Origin: Xanthocytophaga flava
GTDB lineage: Bacteria; Bacteroidota; Bacteroidia; Cytophagales; 172606-1
Reading direction: 5' to 3'
Length of the DNA: 64,000 nucleotides
Assembly (NCBI GenBank): GCA_030068525.1
Contig: JASJOS010000015.1
Coordinates: 186,001-250,000 of the forward strand
The position numbers were made by a program, and so were the translations under genes. Positions 48,354 to 56,994 of this stretch are shown here, in pieces. Positions within the stretch are counted from its first letter, which is position 1. Each line of letters opens with the position of its first letter. The notes under the pieces were generated by a model. That model saw only the letters and a list, made by a program, of their open reading frames with translations. It made no database searches and was not told the origin of the DNA.

Positions 48354-50870
48354 ATGTATATTGAAAATATTGATCAGCTACAGGCAAGAGATTTTGAGCA
48401 GCTTTCATATACTTCTTACCTGACTATTGCCGATCGGAAAGCAACCAAAAAGCAGGTAGAAGAAATCCTGGACAAAGCGCCACAGGTAAGTACACTGATA
48501 CTTCAGAGAATAATGCTGGAAGAGTTGCCTGCCAATCTACCCTCTCTGAAGAAGTTGAATAGTCTCAGAGTTGAGATTACCACTCTTTCCAATCTGGATG
48601 TACTCAAGAAATGTAGTGGATTAGCCGACTTTACCTTTCTGGCTGATCCTTTGCCTGCTATAACAGGTAGTGCAAAAGAAGACTTGCCTAAACTGCAGAA
48701 CTTATATTTGGGAATCAAAGATTTAACGGAGTTTCCTTCTTATTTTATTACACCTACTATTCAATCATTACAGATTTGGTCAGATACATTGAATACTTTA
48801 CCAGGTCATGTTTTAAATAAAATGTCTGCTTTAACAAGTATGACTCTGGAAGCTCCATTAAAGACATTGCCTGAATTACAAGTAAACAATAAGTTGACCT
48901 ATCTGTCTTTAAAAAATACCCGTATTGGTGACTGGTCAAACCCTAAATGCTGGCCTGGTTCCTTACAAACAGTGCATATTACACAGAACAAGATTGGTGG
49001 ATACGGACCCGTATTTAGTCAGCTACCAAATTTACGAAGTCTACATATAGGAACTGATTGCCAGCAAAACTGGCTTACTGGTATTGGATCATGCCAGAAA
49101 CTGACAGATTTGTCTATCTCACAAATAGATGGTATTCCGGATGATTTGAAGGATTGTCAAGCGCTTGAGTCTCTTTCTATCTATAAAGGAACAATTACTT
49201 CATTGTCTGACTGGTTTTGCTCTTTAGCCAATCTGAGAAAGCTTTCTATCTCAGATACCAGTCTTAAGCATGTACCCGCTGATTGGAGCAAAATGACCAA
49301 GCTGGAAAGTGTGAGTTTGGACAATAATCAAATAGAAGACTTTCATTTTGCCTTCTCAATACCTGAATTACAAGGGGTGGTAATAAGCAACAATCCTATA
49401 CGTGATCAGTGGTTTATACTGGATGCCAAAAAAGCACTCCCTATCAGCATGTATGGCTCTTTCTGGTCATCTGTTTTTGTAAAAGGGTTTAACCTGGAAG
49501 ATAAAATCACTTTTTATAAAGCTATAGCAAAAAGTGACCTGGATCGTGAGGATAAAAAATGGTTTATGATAGAAATGGATCAGCAGAGGGTTTTACATGT
49601 TCCTGATGAATGGCCTATCTACAGAATGTTTCAGGGGCTCTGTATTCCACATAAACGATTATTGGATAAGTTACAGCAAAAGTTACTGGATCACAAGCTG
49701 AACAATGACTCTGTTAAGGCTATGCAGGCTGGCAAAGTATGGCTTTGTGGTGATTTTACAGAGAAGAAAACAGCGATAAAAGAAAAGCTTGGCAAGATAG
49801 CTGTGGCTCTTACTACACAGTTTGATGTAGATGTAACCCATATTGTAATAGGTAAAAAGCCGACAGATCTATGGCCTGTATTTCAGGATAATTCGTATCA
49901 GTTTTTGCTGGAGTCTCAGTTATACCAGATACTGAAGGAAATAGATTCAGAGGAGAAATTCTTGGTTCAGGAAGAGGTTACAGGAGGCCAGCAGATGGCT
50001 GATGGCCTTCGTAGGCTGCTAACCAGCAAAGACGATTCTTCGGTATTGCTGGGACTGGAAATGCTGAAAGCAGGAGGTGTTCCTTCCAATATAATTGATG
50101 AATTACTCCTTGTACAAAAGACCAGTTCTGATGCAAAAGTACGTGCAGAGGCAAAAAAGCTTCTGCTTACACAGGGTTCAGTGGAGTGGGTGCAAGTACT
50201 GAATGATAAACAAAGCTTTACCAATCTGGAAACGACGAAAGAGAAAGATGTTCGTACCAAGTTGGAAAAGATGGCTAAGTCTGTGAGCAGAGAACGGGTT
50301 GCAGAGTTTGGGTTATTGCTTTTTTCTCATTATCAGAAAGGCTTATCATATATTCTAGTACATTTCAAACAAGGAGGCCCCCAACGGATTAAAGCCCTAA
50401 AAGCTTTGACACAAGGTGATCATTTTGATTTTCATATAGGAGTAGGGTATAATAACTGGAAGCTGGAAAAGCCAGAGAGTGTAATCTTGTCCCCTGTCAA
50501 AACCGGAATCAAGTTTCCATTTGACCATCCTGAAGCAGCAAAAATCCGGAGTATGAATTTACATAATACCAAGTTTGCGACGATAGCCAAAGAGATTGCT
50601 GTATTTGAGAACCTGGAAGAACTGGATTGTTCTGCCAATAGTTTGAAAAGCCTGCCTGAGGAGATTGGGAAGTTAACCAAATTAAAACGGCTGGATTTGT
50701 CTTTAAACCGCTTCGATTCCTTACCCACTGGTATTCTGAAATTAACGAATCTGGAGTGGCTGGATCTGCGTTACAATAACGATAGTGTATTTAAAGATGG
50801 CGAAAAGTCGATAGTAAAGTTACCGGAAAACTTTAAGGAGTTACTACCTAACTGTGAGGTATTGTTGTAA
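48354..50870 (+). CDS. LRR / BRCT-like / helical / LRR protein, paralogue
   Basis: 838 residues, cytoplasmic. Leucine-rich repeats at ~45-350, a BRCT-like domain at ~455-530 (VWLCGDFTEKKTAIKEKLGK ... VTHIVIGK ... YQFLLESQLYQIL), a helical module at ~545-610 (LLGLEMLKAGGVPSNIIDEL) and clean LRRs at ~730-800 (LEELDCSANSLKSLPEEIGK). Same domain order as the protein at 34095-36989 but with low overall identity. There is no MoxR or VWA gene beside it. It may share the distant module or act alone. Family unnamed. Confidence 0.8.
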   Translation: MYIENIDQLQARDFEQLSYTSYLTIADRKATKKQVEEILDKAPQVSTLILQRIMLEELPANLPSLKKLNSLRVEITTLSNLDVLKKCSGLADFTFLADPLPAITGSAKEDLPKLQNLYLGIKDLTEFPSYFITPTIQSLQIWSDTLNTLPGHVLNKMSALTSMTLEAPLKTLPELQVNNKLTYLSLKNTRIGDWSNPKCWPGSLQTVHITQNKIGGYGPVFSQLPNLRSLHIGTDCQQNWLTGIGSCQKLTDLSISQIDGIPDDLKDCQALESLSIYKGTITSLSDWFCSLANLRKLSISDTSLKHVPADWSKMTKLESVSLDNNQIEDFHFAFSIPELQGVVISNNPIRDQWFILDAKKALPISMYGSFWSSVFVKGFNLEDKITFYKAIAKSDLDREDKKWFMIEMDQQRVLHVPDEWPIYRMFQGLCIPHKRLLDKLQQKLLDHKLNNDSVKAMQAGKVWLCGDFTEKKTAIKEKLGKIAVALTTQFDVDVTHIVIGKKPTDLWPVFQDNSYQFLLESQLYQILKEIDSEEKFLVQEEVTGGQQMADGLRRLLTSKDDSSVLLGLEMLKAGGVPSNIIDELLLVQKTSSDAKVRAEAKKLLLTQGSVEWVQVLNDKQSFTNLETTKEKDVRTKLEKMAKSVSRERVAEFGLLLFSHYQKGLSYILVHFKQGGPQRIKALKALTQGDHFDFHIGVGYNNWKLEKPESVILSPVKTGIKFPFDHPEAAKIRSMNLHNTKFATIAKEIAVFENLEELDCSANSLKSLPEEIGKLTKLKRLDLSLNRFDSLPTGILKLTNLEWLDLRYNNDSVFKDGEKSIVKLPENFKELLPNCEVLL

Positions 50871-50916
50871 GTAACACCTAATCAATACCTTCAAAGGTTA
50901 AGAAGTTCTGCCCGTC

Positions 50917-50973
50917 GTTGGTGTTATCACCAACGAGTTATTTCCCCTCATGCAAGTTGGTGATAACACCAAC
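50917..50973. repeat. Paired 18-bp palindromes, 39-bp spacing (copy 2)
   Basis: GTTGGTGTTATCACCAAC at 50917-50934 and GTTGGTGATAACACCAAC at 50956-50973. The hairpins are CGTTGGTG/CACCAACG and CAAGTTGGTG/CACCAACTTG. They lie 46 bp after the LRR stop and could also help end transcription or protect the 3' end. Confidence 0.75.
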
Positions 50974-51082
50974 TTGGGGAGGAAAATTGAGGCTCTCTAC
51001 AAAATCCAATCTTTTCGATGCTTTATAAATAGTTTAAAAGTCCTTTAAGCTCAATATGTAGGATTGTAGTGAGTATATTCTT

Positions 51083-52669
51083 TTAGTTTTTAGGTAATAG
51101 TATATAGAAGGTTGCACCTTCATTAGGTTTACTATCAGCCCAGATGTAACCACCATGTGTAGTTACTACTTTTTTGACTGTTGCTAAACCTATGCCTGAG
51201 CCTTTATACTCAGAAACACCGTGCAGGCGGGTAAACACGTTGAAAATGCGTTCTGCATCTGCTTGTTCAAAGCCAATTCCATTATCAGCAATACGTAGCA
51301 TATAAAAGTCTTTTCCTCTCTTGCTTTCGGCAATAGGGAAGGTTACCTCTTTTCCTGATACACTAATGCAATCTATATCAATCAATGGCTCCACATCAGA
51401 GCGAATGTACTTGAGTGCATTGCTAAGCAAATTCTGAAAAGCTTGCTCCCATTGGCTTCGGTAGCCTTTTATCTCACACAACACACCCACCTGAATAGTG
51501 GCTTTGGCTTGATCCACCTGAAAATCCAGATCTGTAAGTACCTGAGCAACTACCTCATTGAATGAGAACGTTTCTGGTAACACCCCTTGCTGATCTACTT
51601 CTGAATAGGCTAGCAGGGCTTCAATTAGTGTATTCATGCGGTCCGTAGCCAATAGCATCCGGTCAAAAAGAGCACTTTCGCTTTCTCCCAGCCGCACACC
51701 AAGGGTAGATTTTAACAGTTTGGAAAACGCTTGTATTTTCCGGACAGGCTCTTTTAAATCATGAGAAGCGGCATGGGCAAAGTCTTCCAGGCGCTGATTG
51801 GAACCTTTGAGCTCAACAATTTTATCTTCCAGTTGAAACTGCAAGTGTTTCAGGTTAGTAAAGTCCGTAAAGTGAATCACCACCTGATCGTTAAGCTTGA
51901 ATGTGCTCATCAGGTTATACAAGTTCAGTCCATCCTTATCATAATGAATCTCAAAGGTAAGCGGCTCACCTGTAGTATAGGTTTGAACAGGGTTTGTAAA
52001 GCTGATCGTTTCCAGATAGCCGGGAAATACTTCACCTACCCGCTTTCCTTCCAGTTGCTCAGGAGTTGCGTTTGCATAGGCAGCATAGGCCTTATTAGTC
52101 AGAGCAAAAGTAAAGTCAACAATCTGATCATTTTCAAAAACAGGTTCCAGTACTTGTACCGGCTCTTTACACAGATTGAGAATGGTTTGCAGGTACTCTC
52201 TGGCCTGACTGGCTTGCACAAGCTGCCTCGAATGAGTAACATCCTCGGTTGTATGAATAATATGGGATACTTGTCCCTGGTTGTCTATCACTGGCTTATT
52301 GATAGGGCGCCAGAAACGTGTCTCTGTGACGCCTGTCAATGGATGAGTATGCTGGTAAGACTGATCCGACATCATATTGGGTTGCCTGGTTTGTAACACC
52401 TGTGCCAGAGATTGCAGAAGTTGAATGGAAATAACCTCATCACGCCCATTGCTAAAAAACAACTCAAACACCCCCTGACCAAGTAACAATTCCCTATTTA
52501 CCCCAAATGCAGATAGATAATCATCTGAAACGGCTGCAATGGTAAATCTGGGTGCATCGGGTAGCAATAACAGGTGATTACCAGGTATGGCGTTAAAGAT
52601 CGGATCATGGATGATCTGTGAATGGGTGCTGTTTTCTGATGGTGTTGGTATTTGATCAGGTAATTGCAT
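51083..52669 (-). CDS. PAS-domain sensor histidine kinase
   Basis: 528 residues from the preferred start. Two PAS domains (~20-150 and ~165-280), a coiled coil, HisKA with the His in AASHDLKEP, and HATPase (NLLSNALKYI, DNGIGFEQ, GSGIGLATVKK) to the C terminus. There is no membrane segment. The frame is open to 52744, but the 25 extra residues (Phe/Ile-rich) are not domain-like; MQLPDQIPTP at 52669 is a better start. The HisKA/HATPase half is similar to the second kinase core of the hybrid kinase at 43329. Confidence 0.9.
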   Translation of the reverse strand: MQLPDQIPTPSENSTHSQIIHDPIFNAIPGNHLLLLPDAPRFTIAAVSDDYLSAFGVNRELLLGQGVFELFFSNGRDEVISIQLLQSLAQVLQTRQPNMMSDQSYQHTHPLTGVTETRFWRPINKPVIDNQGQVSHIIHTTEDVTHSRQLVQASQAREYLQTILNLCKEPVQVLEPVFENDQIVDFTFALTNKAYAAYANATPEQLEGKRVGEVFPGYLETISFTNPVQTYTTGEPLTFEIHYDKDGLNLYNLMSTFKLNDQVVIHFTDFTNLKHLQFQLEDKIVELKGSNQRLEDFAHAASHDLKEPVRKIQAFSKLLKSTLGVRLGESESALFDRMLLATDRMNTLIEALLAYSEVDQQGVLPETFSFNEVVAQVLTDLDFQVDQAKATIQVGVLCEIKGYRSQWEQAFQNLLSNALKYIRSDVEPLIDIDCISVSGKEVTFPIAESKRGKDFYMLRIADNGIGFEQADAERIFNVFTRLHGVSEYKGSGIGLATVKKVVTTHGGYIWADSKPNEGATFYILLPKN

Positions 52670-52744
52670 TATAAGAAACCAGGGGAAGTATATCGGTATG
52701 ATAAAGGTGTTCTGATAAGTGTGACCGAAGTCAAATATCATCAA

Positions 52745-53088
52745 AATTGATTATGCCATAAAGTAAAATAACGAATTTGTTGATAAAATTGTATCCGAAT
52801 CATGGAAAAGATAATGATTTATGAGAAAAGCACAGAAGTTATTTCTTAATTAAGAACAACAAAATGTATACTTTGGTTTACTGAATTGGTTTATGACAGT
52901 GCTTACTAAAATATCGTAGGTTTTACGAAATAGTGGACAAGTTGGCTTTACCAGGTTCTTTACAAAACTACTTCTTAGTATTTGTATTTTCTATTTGTGT
53001 TTCATTAGGTAATCCAAAATCTGATCAACCAAGAGGTAGATCCTGAAAAGGTGGCTGTTTAGTAGTTCTCATATATAGATTAAAGTCA
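52745..53088. other. Intergenic region upstream of the PAS kinase
   Basis: AT-rich, no repeat or gene identified. It should contain the kinase promoter. The GH30 remnant begins at its right end. Confidence 0.4.
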
Positions 53089-53174
53089 TTTTAGGATTTT
53101 CAAGTTCGTTTTGTAGTAATGGTATCTATCGTAATACCTTCTTTAGCCATTTCCTGTACATACTTCACAAAATA
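53089..53174 (-). pseudogene. Remnant of a GH30-type gene
   Basis: 86 bp that match the intact GH30 gene at 54545-54632 with about eight substitutions and a 2-nt gap. The last 36 bp are identical. Translated on the minus strand it reads YFVKYVQEMAKEGITIDTIT, then shifts frame at the catalytic VQNEPENP segment and meets a stop. No flanking part of the gene survives. Confidence 0.75.
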
Positions 53175-53217
53175 GATAGTGTTAAAATTTTGTTTGGTAG
53201 AACTTAGCTATGAAGAG

Positions 53218-53580
53218 TTACCTGAAACTACCAAAACCACTTCCATCACCAACAACTAAGTAAAGGAAAGTAAATAGTACTCCAAAAGGTCCCTGAACCA
53301 TTATCATTAGTATACAACTGATAAGTAGTACTATATTTATTCTTGTCAGTTTAGTAGTGTAATAGAGATTGATACCAAGTATAAAGGCAAGTAGAATAAT
53401 TTCAATAAAAAAAAATAAGATAAAATTAACAGGATCAGTTTTAAGTGGATTGTATTTTGTTGGAAGAATAGTAACACTTGAATGAAGTATAAATGAAATC
53501 AGAGGCTCAAGGCAATATATACTAAAAGGTAGGCTGAACAATAAAAAGAAGATCTGTATCAGATTAAGAAATTTTTTCAT
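53218..53580 (-). CDS. Small multi-pass membrane protein
   Basis: 120 residues with three to four hydrophobic segments: LNLIQIFFLLFSLPFSIYCL, FILFFFIEIILLAFILGINLY, INIVLLISCILMIMVQG and FGVLFTFLYLVVG. It ends in a Gly/Ser tail. I do not recognise the family. It lies between the GH30 remnant and the intact GH30 gene; it has its own start and is not part of the locus by any visible signal. Confidence 0.6.
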   Translation of the reverse strand: MKKFLNLIQIFFLLFSLPFSIYCLEPLISFILHSSVTILPTKYNPLKTDPVNFILFFFIEIILLAFILGINLYYTTKLTRINIVLLISCILMIMVQGPFGVLFTFLYLVVGDGSGFGSFR

Positions 53581-53727
53581 TGCTTTAACAAGTTAAGTCT
53601 TGATTAATTATTGATTCTGCCGTTCTTCCTTCCAAAAAAAGATTAGTGAGATAATCTACAATGTAAGAGGTACAACTTCAAGTTTCTTGTACACAAAAAC
53701 AGATTTATCTTAAAAGACTTCTTACCA

Positions 53728-53767
53728 AATAAAAAGCAGTGCAATCAAACTTGCACTGCTTTTTATT
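53728..53767. terminator. Bidirectional terminator of the Sus-like locus
   Basis: A perfect 17-bp stem (53728-53744 with 53751-53767; core AAAAAGCAGTGCAA) and 6-nt loop, A/T-rich at both ends. It lies 74 bp after the GH30 stop. Confidence 0.85.
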
Positions 53768-53840
53768 TTTTATTTTAGTATCTATTTAATAATCCAAAAA
53801 CCTCGTCGATTGATGTTTCTATCTTGCAAGGCTGGCCGTA

Positions 53841-55286
53841 TTAAAATACAAAAGTGGCTACACTGGCTGCATTGATAGATACAGGGGCAGACTTGCCATT
53901 GGTTTTAATCGCAAAGTCTTTTTTTGTATTGCCTTCATTTAATACAATCAATACCTTTTTACCAGATGGTGTTTTGAATGCTACATTTGGCAGATCCGCA
54001 AGCTCAGTTGATGCAATGCGTACAGAACCTGGTCGTACAAATTTAGAAGCATGCGCAATGGTATAATAGGAAACATTTCTTCTGACTGTATCCCCAATAG
54101 TTAATGCTCCCAGACACTGAGTACAACCACCCGGTGTATGTGGATTTTGCTGAGGATCTGCTGCCAGATTCCATTGCAGTACATTCCGGCTCCAGTTGCG
54201 TGTAGCTCCGATAATCAGATTTTTTACGGCCCATTGCAGATCTCCACCAAACTGTCCTTCAGATGAAGTCCATTGTTCTGTGAAGTATACATGTTTATCC
54301 GGATGCGCATTGTGTACTTCAGTTAGGGCAGAGATAGATCCCAGGTATAAATGGAAGGCAGAGCCATCAATGTATTTCTTTGCTTCACTGTCGTTCAGGA
54401 TAGAGATCGGATAGTTGGGGTGATCACAGTTATGATCAAAGATCTGAATCTTGGTTTTGATACCTGCAGCTTCAAAGGCAGGACCAAGGTGTTTTTTAAC
54501 AAAGGTCGCTTGTTCAGGAGCTGTCATATCCAGGCTGGGGTTGTTTTTAGGATTCTCAGGTTCGTTTTGCACCGTAATAGCATCGATTGTAATGCCTTCT
54601 TTAGCCATTTCCTGTACATACTTCACAAAATACTTTGCATAAGCAGCGTAATATTCAGGTTTTAGTTTGCCCCCAATCGTGCTGTTATTAGACTTCATCC
54701 AGGCAGGAGGGGACCAGGGGCTGCCCAGAATTTTGATAGAAGGATTAATAGCCAGGATTTCTTTCAATACCGGAACCAGATCTTTTTTATCAGGAGTCAG
54801 GCTAAACTTTTGCATGTCTTCATCTTTCTGACCAGCCGGAAGATCGTTATAGGAAAAAGTACTGGAATCCAGATCGGAAGAGCCAATGCTTACCCGCAAA
54901 TAGCTAATTCCAATGTTTTTGTCATTTGTGTCAAACAACTCGTTGAGTAATGTAGCACGTTGTTCTGGATTTAGCTTTTGGTGCAGTACATAGGCACTAC
55001 CTCCTGTAAGTGTATATCCAAAACCATCCATCGTTTGAAAACTCTGAGCTGTGTCTATCTCAATCGTTGGTAAGGTAGTGGCTTCTGTTCCGAATGTGTA
55101 GGAAACGGGCTGCTTACTGAATAAAGTAGATTTATCTGTTGTGGTAAGCCATACTTCTACATCTGTTTTGCCGGAAGTTTCCATGGCAGTTTGATCCTGC
55201 GTGTTGTTTTTACAAGCTATACAGGCCATCAGTGCAAATAGGCTGACAATACCTGATACACGAAATAGGGAATGGGGTATATGCAT
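53841..55286 (-). CDS. GH30 family glycoside hydrolase lipoprotein
   Basis: 481 residues with a lipoprotein-type signal (LMAC near Cys22). The (beta/alpha)8 GH30 domain has the acid/base Glu242 (TVQNEPENP) and the nucleophile Glu337 (YFTEQWTSSEG), followed by the side beta domain. Family members cleave glucosylceramide, beta-1,6-glucan or related beta-glycosides; the subfamily cannot be fixed here, but glucosylceramidase-like/beta-1,6-glucanase is the best guess. It is the last gene of the SusCD operon and thus probably surface- or periplasm-located. Confidence 0.92.
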   Translation of the reverse strand: MHIPHSLFRVSGIVSLFALMACIACKNNTQDQTAMETSGKTDVEVWLTTTDKSTLFSKQPVSYTFGTEATTLPTIEIDTAQSFQTMDGFGYTLTGGSAYVLHQKLNPEQRATLLNELFDTNDKNIGISYLRVSIGSSDLDSSTFSYNDLPAGQKDEDMQKFSLTPDKKDLVPVLKEILAINPSIKILGSPWSPPAWMKSNNSTIGGKLKPEYYAAYAKYFVKYVQEMAKEGITIDAITVQNEPENPKNNPSLDMTAPEQATFVKKHLGPAFEAAGIKTKIQIFDHNCDHPNYPISILNDSEAKKYIDGSAFHLYLGSISALTEVHNAHPDKHVYFTEQWTSSEGQFGGDLQWAVKNLIIGATRNWSRNVLQWNLAADPQQNPHTPGGCTQCLGALTIGDTVRRNVSYYTIAHASKFVRPGSVRIASTELADLPNVAFKTPSGKKVLIVLNEGNTKKDFAIKTNGKSAPVSINAASVATFVF

Positions 55287-55445
55287 AAGGATTGATTGGA
55301 AGAAAATATAAAAACCTGTTTCTGAAGCTGCTGGAAGTTTTGTATGGCAAACACTAATGAGTAAGTAGTGTGTTGAAGATACTATTTCCGGCAGATATCA
55401 GGAACAGGTTTGAGAAAGGTTGTGTAAAAGCAAGAGAGTTAGGTA

Positions 55446-55486
55446 GTCCGGCTTTGCTCCTTTAGGTTTGGAATACAAAGCCGGAC
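55446..55486. other. Hairpin between susD and the GH30 gene
   Basis: An 11-bp perfect stem (GTCCGGCTTTG / CAAAGCCGGAC) with a 19-nt loop, without a U tract. It is probably a stability or processing element that favours susCD mRNA over the enzyme part. Inference. Confidence 0.45.
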
Positions 55487-55501
55487 AGACAAATTCAGTG
55501 A

Positions 55502-56962
55502 TTAATAACCCGTATTTTGTTTGATAGATGGGTTATTGTTTAGTTCATATTGCGGAATCGGGAATAGCAGATAGTGTTCATCTTCTGTTCCTCTAACAGC
55601 TTTGATAATATCCAGTGCCGTAACCTGATGCTCAGCCGATGGATCTGCCTTAGTATGGGCTGTATAACGCAACAAATCAAACCAGCGTTCGCCTTCAAAT
55701 GCCAGTTCCAGGCGGCGTTGTCTGTCTACTTCATCACGGAAGGCTTGTTTGGTTGCCAGATCTGTCAAAGTAAGTGCCGTCAGACCTGCCCGTGTACGAA
55801 CTGCATTTAGTTTATCCAGTGCGTCCTGGCTTGGTCCACCTTGTTCATTCATTGCTTCTGCATAGATCAAATACATTTCTGCCAGGCGAAGCACAGGATA
55901 GTTATCACTGCTGCTGAAAAAGTTAGTACTTCTCCATTTGTATACAAACCATCCGTTATCATTGCCAGTCCCTGCACCACCATAGATCATACTGCTGTAG
56001 CTTTTTCCTCCACTTACTACCCCATTGTACTTAAACCGATTGTCTTTGGCTGTATCTGCATATTGGACAAATTCGGCAGTAGGAATATTGTATTTAGGGA
56101 AGGAATAGGAAGCAGGAGGGGCGGGAAGGCTCAGATCCGGCAGCGTAAAACCACCATCATCATTACCTGCATATTCAATCTCAAAGATAGATTCCGTTTT
56201 GTTATTTGGCGGCCACAGATCATTGAAATTAGAAGTTAGCGTAGTTCCATATCTACCACTTGTAATCACTTTATTTGCAGCTTCTGCTGCTTGTGCCCAT
56301 TTACGTTCTGTCAGATAAACGCGAGCTTGGAGTGCATTCACTGTGGTTTTGATAGCACGTCCTCTATCCAGGATGTCATTGCCTTGAGTAGCTGCTGTCA
56401 TTTCTGCTGCTTTAGTCAGATCTGATTCAATCTGAGCATAAATCTGCTCAACAGTAGAGGCTGCCAACGCAGTAGATTCCCCTGATTCTACGGGTTCGGT
56501 ACGCAAAGGGACCCCTCCATACAACTTAACCAGGTTAAAGTAGTTCAGAGCGCGGATAAAATAAGCCTCTCCCAGAATCTCTTGCTGGCGGGTTTGATCC
56601 ATAGCAATTCCAGGTACATACTTCAGAATAGAGTTGGCCCGGTTTATACCCTGAAATCCTGTCTGATAAATCCGGCCTACAATTCCGGAAGTGGCATTCC
56701 AGGTTATATTGTCCAGGTAAACCACGTCTCCATTGATACTGGTGCAGTTGTCAGAAGGCATCTCGCCAATGATGTTCATAGTAGAGCCATAATAGGTGTC
56801 TCCCTGAAAGGCATCATAAGCCCCTGTGATTGCAGATTCTGCATCATCTCCTGTTTTGTAATAATTAGACGCTGTAATACTTGTCAGGGGTTCTTTATCC
56901 AGTATGCTGTTACAACCAAACATGCTGGATAGTAATAGTGCTGAAACGAATATTTTTTTCAT
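55502..56962 (-). CDS. SusD/RagB-family glycan-binding lipoprotein
   Basis: 486 residues with a lipobox (MFGC, Cys17). TPR-like SusD fold motifs are present: ILGEAYFIRALNYFNLVKLYGGVPL, RVYLTERKWAQAAEAANKVI, LRLAEMYLIYAEAMNEQGG and the C-terminal RRLELAFEGERWFDLLRY ... LFPIPQYELNNNP. It sits on the cell surface and delivers glycan to SusC. It lies 32 bp after susC. Confidence 0.95.
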   Translation of the reverse strand: MKKIFVSALLLSSMFGCNSILDKEPLTSITASNYYKTGDDAESAITGAYDAFQGDTYYGSTMNIIGEMPSDNCTSINGDVVYLDNITWNATSGIVGRIYQTGFQGINRANSILKYVPGIAMDQTRQQEILGEAYFIRALNYFNLVKLYGGVPLRTEPVESGESTALAASTVEQIYAQIESDLTKAAEMTAATQGNDILDRGRAIKTTVNALQARVYLTERKWAQAAEAANKVITSGRYGTTLTSNFNDLWPPNNKTESIFEIEYAGNDDGGFTLPDLSLPAPPASYSFPKYNIPTAEFVQYADTAKDNRFKYNGVVSGGKSYSSMIYGGAGTGNDNGWFVYKWRSTNFFSSSDNYPVLRLAEMYLIYAEAMNEQGGPSQDALDKLNAVRTRAGLTALTLTDLATKQAFRDEVDRQRRLELAFEGERWFDLLRYTAHTKADPSAEHQVTALDIIKAVRGTEDEHYLLFPIPQYELNNNPSIKQNTGY

Positions 56963-56994
56963 ATATATAACAAATCTTTAAATCGTTGGTAATA

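Noticed and set aside
47438..50973. CRISPR array
   Set aside because: Only two pairs of palindromes 3.5 kb apart, no regular array of repeats with unique spacers and no cas genes.
51761..52396. Plus-strand reading frame of 211 codons
   Set aside because: Antisense to the PAS histidine kinase. The translation has no domain, and the kinase frame is clearly correct.
52670..52744. 25-residue N-terminal extension of the PAS kinase
   Set aside because: Phe/Ile-rich, does not form a signal or PAS element. An internal ATG fits better.
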